Positions 9,385 to 19,938 of a DNA stretch of 24,227 nt are shown here, one piece after another. A program made the position numbers and the translations under genes. Source of the stretch: a virus. The notes under the pieces are model-generated. The model was not told the DNA's origin. It did not search any database and saw only the letters and a program-made list of their open reading frames with translations. Every line of letters begins with the position of its first letter. Positions within the stretch are counted from its first letter, which is position 1. The stretch lies in the IMG/VR virus record IMGVR_UViG_3300029998_000111, positions 1 to 24,227 of that record, one strand, 5' to 3'.

Positions 9385-12300
9385 TAGTTACAAGTATTGA
9401 TGTCTTTTGTATTAGTGTAATCATGTAAAGTTTTTAGTAATGCTTCATCACCCAATGTAAGAGCTTGTGCAGATAATTGTGCAAATGCCATCTGCATCGC
9501 ACTTCCTGGTGCTATTTCTCTTGTTCCTGTTGATAAAGCATTTAGTACACTTGCAAATATATCTTCAGGAATAATATCTGAATATTGCATTTTAAATTTA
9601 TTTACTAAATCAGTAGTTTTTTGTATAAGTGCACTAACTTCTTCTAAAGGAATAGGTCTTTCATTAGTTGATATTTTCATTTTATTTTCTTCGATTGTTT
9701 CATTCATATTATATTTTATTTCGAAGTCAAATTTACCATTATTTCCTGTAATTACAAAAGAACCATTGCCCTTATTCTCAATTTTATTCTCTAGATTAAC
9801 AGCATCTTCTTTAGAGACCTCAGTATTAGTCCATTGTAAATTACGTATACCCTCATACATACGTTCTGTAGTATATACAGATTTTGATAATGTATCATAT
9901 AGAGCATCTATATTAGACATAACAGCTGAGAGTGATGTTTCTTTTCCATCCTCAAATTGTTTACTAAACATATCAGATCCTCTAATAAAATCATCTATGA
10001 CATATGTGGAAATAGTATTTTGTTTTAAACTTATATAATCAGCAATACTATTTAAGTTACTAGTTTTCTCTATTTGCTCTTTACTAAGTGCTTCTGGACC
10101 AGTCATTATTAGTTTTAAATCTAATAAAGAGTTAGGAAGTGTAGCTCTCGCTGTTACTTCAAAATCATCTTCTTCATTTTCCACTAATTGTGCATAATCT
10201 GGATTAGCACGTTTTCCTCTAATATTATAAGAAGGATGAGAAAATATTCCATATTTAAATTCTTTTCTAAGTAACCCATAAAATTCTTCTAAGAAATCTC
10301 CATATTCTGTTGTGTATTTAGAAATAGGTTCAAAATAATGTTTCACATCAGCACTTTCTGCATGAATACCTCCATTCATAGCAATACCCATTCCGACTAA
10401 AAGTCTATAAGTATGGTTAAAATTAAAAGCAGATATTCTTTGATTAGGTTTTAATTTTAAGAATCCAGCAGTAGCTGAAGCTAAATATTCTTCTGGATTT
10501 TTAATTTTATCGTCAGTATAAGCTTTAACTTTACATCTAAAAGCTTCTGCTTCATTCCTATCTATTTCTAGAATATTCATGTTTTTCTCACCTGGCCCTA
10601 AACGTTCAATTATAGCTTTAGCAATATTTTTGATGCCAATAGTTTTTCCAGTATACTTAGGAGATTCAGCCATCATCTTAATAGTACTTGCCATAAAAGT
10701 AGCCATATGTTGAGAAGCTAATGTCCCCATAGCTACTCTCTCTACCTTTGCTTTTTTAGCATCAGCTAATGTATTCCAAGCATTTTCAAACCATACTTTA
10801 GGATCTGTTCCAGTAGAATTTAGCATTACTGCTTTAACTCTAGGATTAGAACTATTAGTCATAATTTCTTCTGCAAATTTATCAGCCAGTTCACTAGCTT
10901 TTAATTTATTGTCAAAAGAAACAAATGTTACTGCTCTTCCTGCTAATGATCTTTCTTTAGCTGAGTTATTTCCTTTTTTTATCCACTCATTCAAACGTTG
11001 ATTTTGAGAAGGACTTCCTGCTACAGAACTATTATGTCCTGTGAAAATATAAATAGGAGAAATAACAGCTGTTCTGTCTAAGTCTGATTTAAAATCTTTA
11101 AAACTAATTGGTTTATCTAGATAATCTAACTGTATGTTAGTAGTATACTTTAATAACTCAAAAGGGTTTGAATGATCAATACTTAAATCAATACTAGGGG
11201 CTGTTTTTAAACCTATTTCTACTTTGTCTAAAAATGTTTTAAGAGTTTTGGATAAATCTGTTTTATTTTTATAATCATATTTTGAAGTACTTTTAGCTGA
11301 AGCAAATACTCCTAATGTAATATAAATAGGTTTTAATTTACCAGTATTATCAGAACGTTCGATTCTAAGAGCAGTTCTAACAAATGCATCTTTATTAGTT
11401 AGTTCTTTATCAGGATCCCTCTTTCCTGTACGTAATAATGAGTTGTCTACATCAGTATTAGGATTGTATCTTGAAGCTCTAACTACAACATTTAATTTAT
11501 CAATATTATCAATTCCTTTATTATTTAAAATTTCTAATATTTTTTCTTTTCCTGCTCCATAAAATACTGCATTTTTAATATCCATTAAAAATTTTAAATC
11601 AGGTTTTTCATCAGCTTCTAAACCAAATATCAATGCATCTTCTCCAGGAACTCCTATTCTCTCATAATAAGGATAAGTCATTAAATGAGTATTTTTCTGT
11701 GCAAGATTTAAAGCAATTTCTTGTCTATTATCAGTTTTATTACCAGCTTCTGCTGCTAAAGCTTCTTCATCCTGTCTTAGAATTTCAGAGGCAAAACTTT
11801 CAGTAACAGATACAGGTAATAAAGGAGGTTCAGTATAAGTAGCCACAGGTTTTGTAGATACCCCAGGATCAATTGGTGCATCATAGATATTAGCTAATTT
11901 AGAAATATTTGCTACTCTCTCTTCTTTATATTTTGTTAATAATTTAGGATCCAATTTAACATCAATTACTTGGTTAAGTTTTTGAGATTTAACTACTAAA
12001 TAATCATTATTACTAAATCCCCTATCTACTATAACACTTCCAACTTTAGATCTAGTAGTTAATGTGTATATATTCGAAATAAAATTTAGGGGACTAAAAT
12101 GAGAATCTTTTGAGAGTTCATTCCAATTCACATCAATTATAACGTGATCATATTCAAGTCCTTGTACAGTATTAACATCTTTTATATCAAGTCTGCTTTT
12201 TTGAGATGGCGTTAATCCGTTTAAAATTTCATTACTAGAAGTGTTATTATCAGTAATATAACCAATAGTTTCTGTAGTTGTGTTTAAAAGATTAATTAAA

Positions 12301-15300
12301 TCTTTAGAAGCATCATTACTAGTTGATACTTTTTCTCCAAAAATATTATTATCAGCATTAACGTGATAACCCAGTTTAAACCAAGTAGATTCATCATCTG
12401 GATTATGTAAACTTTGTATGTTAGCTTTAACAGCTGCATATTCTAGACTTTGTTCATTATAAACTTTATTATACTCATTAGTAATGAGTCCGTATCTGGC
12501 TCTTATATTTATAAGATTATGATTTTTTATATCATTAGAAGTTCTAAGAGATGCTGATAATTTAGGAGTATTCCAAGTACGAAACATATTTATATTATGA
12601 TCTTCTGTTACAATTCTAAATCCATTTTGTAATGAATCTCCTAATCCTATTATTAAAGGAGCAGAATTTCCTAAACGTATAAATGCTTGTCTTAATGCTT
12701 CCAGTTCAATCATAGAAAAATGTGTAATTTCATCTATAAAGATAGCAGCAGGTAATTTACTTTTATTTACATCTAAAAATGCTTCAGATTTGATTTCTCC
12801 TAATTTAATTTTATCATATTCTCTGCCAGCTTGTTTTACAATAACTCTATTAACTGACATTAATTTATTCCCAGCTAATGCAGCATCTATTTCTATTGTA
12901 GTTTTTGCTTTTAAACAAGTTGTATTAGAATTATTTATTTCTATAATAGCTTCTGGACTAAAAAATTGTGCTAATAATTTAGTTTTATCAAAAGACACAT
13001 TTCCATCAGGATTCTCCAATAATTCTTCTAATTGTTTAGCTTGTGTATCATAAGCACCAGCTGTCCAGAAAGCACTTCCTCTTCTTTTTAATATCTTAGC
13101 TACAGTATAACCTACAGCAGAAGATTTACCAGCTCCGGGAACACCATCAACTAATATAAAATTTTTAAAAGTTTCATGTAATTTTTCCATGAATGTTCCA
13201 GTTATAGGAGCACCATCTATATCAACTCCTCCTAAATAATTAAGAGATTTGTTAATCCAACTTTGATTATCCAGAGCACTTAATATAATTTTAGCAGCAT
13301 ATTCTTGTGCATAGAATGGTACAAACTTACTAGTTTCTAAACCATCATATTTACCAGGTTCTGTTTCATTTCCTCTTAATTCTGCATAAAATTTAGCAGG
13401 ATCTACTGTAATCATGGTATTCCACCATATGAATAAATCCAATGGTTGAACATGAGTAGTTGTACTATTAAAATTAGTAGGAGTAGCTTGACTCATTTGA
13501 TCTATAGGAAATAAAGCTTTAATTGCGGGATTATTAAATAATTTTTCATGTATTTTATCTTCGCCATATTTATTAGTAAGTTCCCTAACTCTCTCAAAAA
13601 ATAATTTATTGATTTTTAATCGTTCTGATTCAAATTGAAATACTTCTTCATTAGAAGAAGGTAATGAACCTTCTTGACTAGTCTTAATTTCAGAAGCTTT
13701 TTTCATTACTTTAGCATCCTCTATGGATCTAGACATATCTTCTGTAACAAAATCCTCATCTTCAATTCTAATATTATTTAGATAATCTCTAAAAGGACCG
13801 TCTTGTAAATGTCCAAAGAAAACAGTCTCCATGTTTACTCCTGCAGCAATGTTATTTTTTATTTTACTCTCTCTATTAAAAGAAGATAATGTTAAAAATA
13901 ACTCAATTTTCGCATTAACTTGTTGAATTTCTTTAAGTAATGGTGTAGCTTGTTCTTGGGTAATTACTCCTAATTCCATATCTGGAAAAGTGTTGTTGAG
14001 TACTGTATTATAACCAGAAATACCATGTTTTTTATAATTGTATTCTGTAGAAGCAATTACTAATGCTTGTAAACGTTCCAATAAAACTTTAGCATTTTCA
14101 AGATTCTCTATGGTATTAGGATTATAAATTTGATAATCAGTAATATCATTTACTTTACCTAAAGCATCAAATTCATTTGTAAGTAATTGTGTTATAGTAG
14201 ATTTTGTGCCATTCTGTAAAAAATCAAATTTATCTAAAAGTTCATTTAAAGTATTAATAGTTCTACCATTAGTCAATTGTTCAAATTCTACTTTTTTATT
14301 ATTGATTAAATTAACATTAGGATTACTTAGTATATAAGATGAGATTTTAGTGATCGTATCTAAAGCCCCTTTATTATCTTTATTATGCAATTTTGCCTCC
14401 TCTAATTTAGCAAATACACTTGTAAGGTTCTCATTTAATAGGTCATCTATAGACATCATATCATAAGAAGTTCCAGGCAATCCTTCTTCATTAAAATAAT
14501 TATCATCTGCTAATGTATCAAATAAAGAAGCATTTTCTCCAATCATATCATTTAAAGTTAGAGAATCAAATACACCCCTCATCTCACTAGTGAAATTTTG
14601 ATCAAATTTATCAATACTAGGGTTACTAACAAAATTCATGATATCATCTACTGCTTTTAAAATAGAATTAACATCCTTCTTTCCATTAATAGCATCATTT
14701 AATGCCTCACTTACTGTGAGAGTTTTACCTAGATAATTTTTAGCTTTACTAATCTCATCTAAAGTACTTGTTGATAAATTAAATCTATTTTTAGTACCTA
14801 AAGCATCAACTAAAGTATAATGTCCTTTTCTTTGTTCAGCATATTTAGCTAATTCTGCTAATACTGGAGAAAATTTTTCATTTAGATAAGTAAAAGTTTT
14901 ATAACCAGCTTTTAGCATATCTTTTTTATTTGTGGCTTTCCAAGCTACATAGTCTTCATCAATCTCTTTTTTCTCTTCCTCTGTTAATGATTTATAGTGT
15001 TTTTTATATTTATTCCACGACAAATCATCTACTGAAGTGTTGCCAAAAGCACCATTCAATACTTCACTCATATTAAATAAAGCTTGACTTTGATAAGCTG
15101 GGAACGCTTCGCCAGAAGTAATTAGTCTTAAAGCCTCTCTCTTTTCTCCAAGCTTTACTTGCATAGCTTTAACAGCTTCAGCGGTAGCCAAAACTGATGC
15201 ATCTGAAGCCCCTACTTCTGTAGGAACTGCTAGAGCTTTAGCAATATCATTGTTTAAACCTAATATATCATTTACTAAATTCGTATGATCTTCATACAGA

Positions 15301-17546
15301 GAACTATTTACTTTTAAATCCTTTACTACTAAATCATATCTAGTATCCAGTATTCTAGTCAATTCACTATCTGATTTTACTCCTTCTTGAAATATTTGAT
15401 TTTGTACATTATTAAATAAACCTAACAGGGTTTTACCAATTACTTCATTTTGAGATAAATCATTAGCTCCCTTAGGTCTCATTACAGTTTTTCTACCAGC
15501 TCCTGGTAAATCAATATCTACTTGTTCTGCTGTTAAAGTAGTACTACCAAAATAGCCTTTCTCCATTAATTTACTAGTAGCAGCATCTAATTTATCTTTA
15601 TATCCATTTCTAATTAACCAGTATATATCTTTTGTAGACTCATCATTTTCTCTACCTAAATTAGACATTTGATCATGAAATCTAAACATAGCTCCACCAG
15701 CTACACCACCGAAGAAATTCATGGCATAATTTGCTGCTATATCAGAAGCACTTCCGTAACTAAATTGTTTATTAGGATCCTTAGAAGAAGTCAATCCTAA
15801 AGAAGACAATCCATTGTATATATTTGTGATAGAATCTTGCATGACTTGTTCAGTCACTTCTTCCGTACCTTCTGAAGCCATAGCTCCTATATAACCATCT
15901 ACATGGCTTAATTTTTTACCTACTGCTTGTCCAATACTTTTTCCAATTTTAAAAATTCCTTGATAATCTCTTGGAGTTTTAGCGACAGTAGCACCCAATC
16001 TTTTTAGATCTTCAATAAAAGGCTGAGCAGCATCTTTAATTCCTCTATTTACCAGAACACCAGTTTCTTCAAGACCTATTCCTTTTAAAGCCCATTCTCC
16101 AATAGGAAGTGAAGTCATCATACCAAAGAAACCTAAAGAAGTTCCTAAATATAAAAGACCAGTATCTCTCTCATCTAATCCAATAGCTTTTGCTTGATCT
16201 GCCACACCAGCAGCTGAAGTAGCTGACATATATGTAGTAGCTAAAGCTCTTGACAATTTTGCAGATTTAATAGCCCTATCAATATAATTAGCCGCTTCTG
16301 GTACTTTTTCAAGTATCATATGACGTTCACCTGTTGTTAAAGAACCTTCAAAAATTTTTGCTATTGTAGCATCATCAAAATTTTCAGCAACTTTAGTTAA
16401 TGGTGCAACACTTGCTTTATTCATTCCTATGTATTTAGGAATGGAGGCTATAGCTCTCTGTGTATATAATTGAGTAAATACATCACCCAACATAGAACTC
16501 ACATTCTCAAATGAAAATGTACTGCTTTTAGCATAATCTGATACTGAATTAGCAGAGAGGACTTTACCAACTCCTTGTACTTTACTTAATGTTTTCCAGT
16601 AACTTTTATCTGTATCAGCATCTCCAATAATAGAACCAATTCCTGCTTTTAATAATATAGGAATTACATTCATAAGATCTACACCCAGAATTCCGGCTGC
16701 ATAAACTTCTCCGACTCCCGGTATAAATAAAGGAGCTACTTTTGAAGCCATTTTCATAACAGCTCCAATATGAGATTTATCCAAACCATCTGAATCCATA
16801 AAATCATACTTGTTTAACCAAGTGCCTTCTTTAGTAAGAGTATCTGACCAATTTAATACTTCTCTATTATAAACTTCTCTATCTCCAAGTGTCTCAAAAA
16901 ATGGTTTACCTTCTTCATCTAGTTTATAATCACCTTTTTTATGTTTTATTTTTCTTCCTTCAAATTCATCATAGTGTTCACCGTCTTCATCATATTGTCC
17001 AACTACTAAAGTAGGCCTTTTTAAGAAATCAAAAATTCCTGTAGCACTATCATCATTAGGTGTCCAATCAAGAGCTTTTCCTGTAAGATGATCTCTTACA
17101 GTATTATCTTGTGCAATTTCCTCTAAAGATAATTCTGGTTTACTTCTATAATTAAAATCCTCGATACCAACTTTAGTTTTAAAAGGATTTCTTACTTTTT
17201 CAATTTTATATAAATCCTGTACTCTCTTAGCATTCTGAGGAGCAAATATATCAAAGGGAGCATACTCAAAATCTTTACCTGTTTTTTCTAAAGTATCCTG
17301 TTTAGCATACTCATTATAAGTATATAACATAGAATTATAGAATTGATCATATTTATCTTCATCAAATTTTCCATTCTCAGGATTAGTAAAGTTTTCTTGT
17401 ATAGTTTTAGTTCCCTTATAAAAATCTTTGTCTTTTAAAGTTGTATTTTCTGGAGTTATATTATTCTGTTTAAATTCTTCTATTGGGGCTCCTGGTAATG
17501 ATAAATTGGCTACTACCCAATCATTGGTATCTTTAGTATTTTCCAT
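9384..17546 (-). CDS. Giant putative virion protein with an SF1 helicase core and hydrophobic N-terminal segments
   Basis: A protein of 2,720 residues. A superfamily 1 helicase core is readable in order: Walker A GVPGAGKS at 1468-1475; Walker B FIDE with D1605 and E1606; motif III GDSLQ from D1637 to Q1640; motif V TVQGLEYDHV around Q1795; and motif VI TTRSK with arginine R1832. The N-terminal third has glycine- and alanine-rich hydrophobic stretches near 268-305, 462-485 and 605-620 and an EGTEEVTEQ segment near 559, a style I associate with phage proteins ejected into the host envelope. The roughly 850 residues after the helicase are unrecognised. Its stop overlaps the next start by one base (TAATG), and its own ATG follows the upstream stop after one base. 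Likely role: a packaged ATPase or helicase acting with the virion RNA polymerase or in DNA entry; packaging is inferred from context. No HExxH zincin motif was found. Confidence 0.8.
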   Translation of the reverse strand: MENTKDTNDWVVANLSLPGAPIEEFKQNNITPENTTLKDKDFYKGTKTIQENFTNPENGKFDEDKYDQFYNSMLYTYNEYAKQDTLEKTGKDFEYAPFDIFAPQNAKRVQDLYKIEKVRNPFKTKVGIEDFNYRSKPELSLEEIAQDNTVRDHLTGKALDWTPNDDSATGIFDFLKRPTLVVGQYDEDGEHYDEFEGRKIKHKKGDYKLDEEGKPFFETLGDREVYNREVLNWSDTLTKEGTWLNKYDFMDSDGLDKSHIGAVMKMASKVAPLFIPGVGEVYAAGILGVDLMNVIPILLKAGIGSIIGDADTDKSYWKTLSKVQGVGKVLSANSVSDYAKSSTFSFENVSSMLGDVFTQLYTQRAIASIPKYIGMNKASVAPLTKVAENFDDATIAKIFEGSLTTGERHMILEKVPEAANYIDRAIKSAKLSRALATTYMSATSAAGVADQAKAIGLDERDTGLLYLGTSLGFFGMMTSLPIGEWALKGIGLEETGVLVNRGIKDAAQPFIEDLKRLGATVAKTPRDYQGIFKIGKSIGQAVGKKLSHVDGYIGAMASEGTEEVTEQVMQDSITNIYNGLSSLGLTSSKDPNKQFSYGSASDIAANYAMNFFGGVAGGAMFRFHDQMSNLGRENDESTKDIYWLIRNGYKDKLDAATSKLMEKGYFGSTTLTAEQVDIDLPGAGRKTVMRPKGANDLSQNEVIGKTLLGLFNNVQNQIFQEGVKSDSELTRILDTRYDLVVKDLKVNSSLYEDHTNLVNDILGLNNDIAKALAVPTEVGASDASVLATAEAVKAMQVKLGEKREALRLITSGEAFPAYQSQALFNMSEVLNGAFGNTSVDDLSWNKYKKHYKSLTEEEKKEIDEDYVAWKATNKKDMLKAGYKTFTYLNEKFSPVLAELAKYAEQRKGHYTLVDALGTKNRFNLSTSTLDEISKAKNYLGKTLTVSEALNDAINGKKDVNSILKAVDDIMNFVSNPSIDKFDQNFTSEMRGVFDSLTLNDMIGENASLFDTLADDNYFNEEGLPGTSYDMMSIDDLLNENLTSVFAKLEEAKLHNKDNKGALDTITKISSYILSNPNVNLINNKKVEFEQLTNGRTINTLNELLDKFDFLQNGTKSTITQLLTNEFDALGKVNDITDYQIYNPNTIENLENAKVLLERLQALVIASTEYNYKKHGISGYNTVLNNTFPDMELGVITQEQATPLLKEIQQVNAKIELFLTLSSFNRESKIKNNIAAGVNMETVFFGHLQDGPFRDYLNNIRIEDEDFVTEDMSRSIEDAKVMKKASEIKTSQEGSLPSSNEEVFQFESERLKINKLFFERVRELTNKYGEDKIHEKLFNNPAIKALFPIDQMSQATPTNFNSTTTHVQPLDLFIWWNTMITVDPAKFYAELRGNETEPGKYDGLETSKFVPFYAQEYAAKIILSALDNQSWINKSLNYLGGVDIDGAPITGTFMEKLHETFKNFILVDGVPGAGKSSAVGYTVAKILKRRGSAFWTAGAYDTQAKQLEELLENPDGNVSFDKTKLLAQFFSPEAIIEINNSNTTCLKAKTTIEIDAALAGNKLMSVNRVIVKQAGREYDKIKLGEIKSEAFLDVNKSKLPAAIFIDEITHFSMIELEALRQAFIRLGNSAPLIIGLGDSLQNGFRIVTEDHNINMFRTWNTPKLSASLRTSNDIKNHNLINIRARYGLITNEYNKVYNEQSLEYAAVKANIQSLHNPDDESTWFKLGYHVNADNNIFGEKVSTSNDASKDLINLLNTTTETIGYITDNNTSSNEILNGLTPSQKSRLDIKDVNTVQGLEYDHVIIDVNWNELSKDSHFSPLNFISNIYTLTTRSKVGSVIVDRGFSNNDYLVVKSQKLNQVIDVKLDPKLLTKYKEERVANISKLANIYDAPIDPGVSTKPVATYTEPPLLPVSVTESFASEILRQDEEALAAEAGNKTDNRQEIALNLAQKNTHLMTYPYYERIGVPGEDALIFGLEADEKPDLKFLMDIKNAVFYGAGKEKILEILNNKGIDNIDKLNVVVRASRYNPNTDVDNSLLRTGKRDPDKELTNKDAFVRTALRIERSDNTGKLKPIYITLGVFASAKSTSKYDYKNKTDLSKTLKTFLDKVEIGLKTAPSIDLSIDHSNPFELLKYTTNIQLDYLDKPISFKDFKSDLDRTAVISPIYIFTGHNSSVAGSPSQNQRLNEWIKKGNNSAKERSLAGRAVTFVSFDNKLKASELADKFAEEIMTNSSNPRVKAVMLNSTGTDPKVWFENAWNTLADAKKAKVERVAMGTLASQHMATFMASTIKMMAESPKYTGKTIGIKNIAKAIIERLGPGEKNMNILEIDRNEAEAFRCKVKAYTDDKIKNPEEYLASATAGFLKLKPNQRISAFNFNHTYRLLVGMGIAMNGGIHAESADVKHYFEPISKYTTEYGDFLEEFYGLLRKEFKYGIFSHPSYNIRGKRANPDYAQLVENEEDDFEVTARATLPNSLLDLKLIMTGPEALSKEQIEKTSNLNSIADYISLKQNTISTYVIDDFIRGSDMFSKQFEDGKETSLSAVMSNIDALYDTLSKSVYTTERMYEGIRNLQWTNTEVSKEDAVNLENKIENKGNGSFVITGNNGKFDFEIKYNMNETIEENKMKISTNERPIPLEEVSALIQKTTDLVNKFKMQYSDIIPEDIFASVLNALSTGTREIAPGSAMQMAFAQLSAQALTLGDEALLKTLHDYTNTKDINTCN
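12027..13169 (-). other. SF1 helicase core domain
   Basis: This stretch encodes residues about 1460-1840 of the 2,720-residue protein and holds the nucleotide-binding and arginine-finger motifs in the order and spacing of SF1 helicases: GxxGxGKS, then DE about 130 residues on, GDxxQ about 30 residues later, then TVQGLE and TxTRSK roughly 160 and 195 residues further. The TVQGLE...TRSK pair is most like the RecD/UvrD-type group. The two glycine-rich flanks show no such motifs, so the helicase is an internal module. Confidence 0.85.
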
Positions 17547-17547
17547 A

Positions 17548-19362
17548 TTATAATGCGCTTGAACTTAAGTTTGTTTTTTTATCTAATTGTCTGAATTCAG
17601 GAGCAGCTCTTTTGCTTCCTGCATATGCTGAATTTTCTTCAAATTCTGTTGGCAATTTGACTTCTGTTTGATCTGCATAATTTGAGAGGAATGCAGCTCC
17701 TTTTCTTACTGGTATATAAACCATGCCTTTTAATACATCAGGTTTTGCCCATAAACTGGTTACTGAAGTATCAAAATAAGGTGAAGTAACAGCCTTTTTA
17801 GGGCCTTCTTCAAATTGTTTTTTATACCAATCATATCTATCATCTCTTGGACTAAACCATTTAGAATCTCCTTTAATAGCATTAGTATTTGAAAAAGCAG
17901 AGAAGGTAAAGAATGGTCTTACTTCTACATCTTGTGTAGGTTCTCCCTTACTATCAAAACTATTAAAATTATGTTGTCTATAAATATCTTTTTTAATTTC
18001 TGGAGATGTAATATGTTCTTTTTTGATAATTTGTTGTGCTTCTTCTAGGTCACTAGCTCTTTCTAAATCAGGTTTGATACTACCATCTTGTTCTTCTTTA
18101 AAAGGCATCATAACTATAGCAGGTTTTGTATTATCATAAATAATAGAATCAAATGCATTAGATTCAACTTTTTGATCACCAAAATAAACACTACTCATTT
18201 CTCCAATACTTCCTAATTCAGGAATCTTATCAATACTAGTAGGGCCTTTTAACATTTTTTTATCACTCTCCATTGGACTCATTGTCCAACCTTTCATTAC
18301 CACTTTATTACTATCACCGTTTAATACGGTAATATCTTCTGGAATTCCTTCTCCTGTTACAGAGGCTTTCCAATAACCAAGAACTGCTTTATTAGCTGAT
18401 CCAGCACCACCAATTTTACCTGTTGACGGTTTACCTTCTCCTTCATTAGTTCTATCTATTTCTCTTTCTGCAGGATGTAGTAAAGATAATGCTAAACCCA
18501 TTGCAGCAGATTCAATTTGTTCAGGTTTATATAGATTTGTATGAACTACTTTTAATCTTAAAAGATCTTTAGAATCAGGATCTAAATTAGCCCACATAGC
18601 CATGCCTGCTCTTTTTAAATTCTCTGCATTGGATTGTTTGTACTCTCCCTCAGAAGTTTTAACATATGATAGTCCTTTGTTTAAAGCAGCATTTGCTCCA
18701 TCTGCAACTTGTTGTTGCTCATATGAAACATCTGTTTGTCCTTTAGTGAAACTGCCTAAATCAGTTAATACTTTTCTAACTCTTTCAGTAACTTCATCTG
18801 TAGAAGTAGCATGAGTTAATACATCTATAAGTGAGTTATTGCCAACAAATCTAGGATCTGTTTCACGTGCTATTCTAACTTCATCATTAGTAATTGCTTT
18901 ATATTTAGGCTCTTCGCTTTGTAAATTTTGAGAATATTGTGCTAAACTAATACTAGATAAATTATTATCATTATCCTTAACTAACACTTGTCCATCCTTT
19001 ACAGCATATTCTGACATTGCTTTCTTTTTTGTTTCTATAGTATCGTCAAAATATTTTTTAGATCTAAGCATTTCATTAAGAACTCCACGATCTCCTTTTA
19101 AACTTTGTCTGATATTACGCCCCATAGTAGAATTTCTTATAGCATCCGGCATAGAAGAATAAGCATTATATTTATTAGTTATTTCACTAACATAAGCCTT
19201 AACATCATTAGTTATTCCTCCTCCAACTAATTTATCCAATAAATCATCACTAATAGGAGCTTCTACTGGAGGAGTTGGAGCAACTTCTTGCTGAGGTAAA
19301 GAAGGAGTGGGCCTATATGTTAATAGGCCCCCTGCTTGCAATTTTTTTATGTTTATTTTCAT
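17548..19362 (-). CDS. Putative virion cargo protein with MKxxIKxxQxGG N-terminus (604 aa)
   Basis: No enzyme family is recognised. The N-terminus reads MKINIKKLQAGG, the same pattern and spacing as the small 132-residue protein, with the two glycines at 11-12. It is followed by a Pro-rich linker to about residue 40, then a soluble, mixed-charge body with no evident membrane segment or signal peptide. It is placed between the frameshifted cargo-like gene (stop and start abut as TAAATG) and the helicase protein (TAA, one base, ATG), so its production is probably tied to theirs. A structural or packaged role is inferred from that position, which in crAss-like phages is filled by virion cargo genes. 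The start is fixed by the conserved N-terminal pattern. No Shine-Dalgarno precedes it. Confidence 0.8.
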   Translation of the reverse strand: MKINIKKLQAGGLLTYRPTPSLPQQEVAPTPPVEAPISDDLLDKLVGGGITNDVKAYVSEITNKYNAYSSMPDAIRNSTMGRNIRQSLKGDRGVLNEMLRSKKYFDDTIETKKKAMSEYAVKDGQVLVKDNDNNLSSISLAQYSQNLQSEEPKYKAITNDEVRIARETDPRFVGNNSLIDVLTHATSTDEVTERVRKVLTDLGSFTKGQTDVSYEQQQVADGANAALNKGLSYVKTSEGEYKQSNAENLKRAGMAMWANLDPDSKDLLRLKVVHTNLYKPEQIESAAMGLALSLLHPAEREIDRTNEGEGKPSTGKIGGAGSANKAVLGYWKASVTGEGIPEDITVLNGDSNKVVMKGWTMSPMESDKKMLKGPTSIDKIPELGSIGEMSSVYFGDQKVESNAFDSIIYDNTKPAIVMMPFKEEQDGSIKPDLERASDLEEAQQIIKKEHITSPEIKKDIYRQHNFNSFDSKGEPTQDVEVRPFFTFSAFSNTNAIKGDSKWFSPRDDRYDWYKKQFEEGPKKAVTSPYFDTSVTSLWAKPDVLKGMVYIPVRKGAAFLSNYADQTEVKLPTEFEENSAYAGSKRAAPEFRQLDKKTNLSSSAL

Positions 19363-19938
19363 TTATTTCAAAATTTTAGTAATGAAGTCTGTTAATTCTT
19401 TTGATGCTTTAACTGTTATGTCCTGTCTTTTATCAGAAACTTTTTCTTTCCAACGATTAGAAGTTTGAGTAATTTCTTTATTATCTTTTTTTCTCTCTTT
19501 ATACATTTCCATCTCGTATTTAGCAGTTTCATTATTTATAGAACCTCCAGATTTTGCAATTGGCAATCCATATACTTGACTAGTTCCTCTATTAAGAGCA
19601 TCTTGATATTTTTGATATCTAGCCTCAGTTTCAGGAGATATTTGTCCTTTTAAACTTTCTTGCCAATATTGTTGTTGTAAGCCTTTAAATTCTGGGGATT
19701 GATCTAATGTTCTCTGCAGCTGATCTAATCGCATCTTTTTAATCATACCTTCTTTTTGGTACATCTCTTGTTTTTTATCCGAGATTTGTGATGCTGCTAA
19801 AGTATCAAAGTTAGCAATTTTTTCGTCTCTTTTTTGATTTTCTGCCATTCTTTGTCCTTGAATTGCTTGAGATAAATTAGAAGTATTTTGATCAGCTACT
19901 TTTCCTCTCACTTCTGCATTTCTTAACTGATTTTCCAT
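19363..19938 (-). CDS. C-terminal part of a frameshifted cargo-like protein (191 aa as a separate ORF)
   Basis: Read from the first ATG this is 191 residues, but the frame stays open upstream to about 20046 and the extra 33 residues (Gln-, Ala- and Glu-rich, beginning QKFQYHLEEQAGQ) continue the same coiled-coil style without a break. The protein is rich in Gln, Lys and Glu, has no membrane segment, and carries KSGG near 129-132. It overlaps the end of the 1,145-residue ORF by 47 bases in the +1 frame. The simplest reading is that it is the C-terminus of that protein, joined by a +1 shift or by removal of one base in the five-C run. A weak purine stretch (GGAAGA) lies before the ATG, so independent initiation is also possible. 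Its stop TAA is followed directly by the next ATG. Confidence 0.75.
   Translation of the reverse strand: MENQLRNAEVRGKVADQNTSNLSQAIQGQRMAENQKRDEKIANFDTLAASQISDKKQEMYQKEGMIKKMRLDQLQRTLDQSPEFKGLQQQYWQESLKGQISPETEARYQKYQDALNRGTSQVYGLPIAKSGGSINNETAKYEMEMYKERKKDNKEITQTSNRWKEKVSDKRQDITVKASKELTDFITKILK

Noticed and set aside
17562-17571. Palindrome AACTTAAGTT near the end of the 604-residue gene
   Set aside because: It is inside coding sequence (Thr-Asn-Leu-Ser), short and AT-rich, with no T-run or promoter beside it; chance is sufficient.
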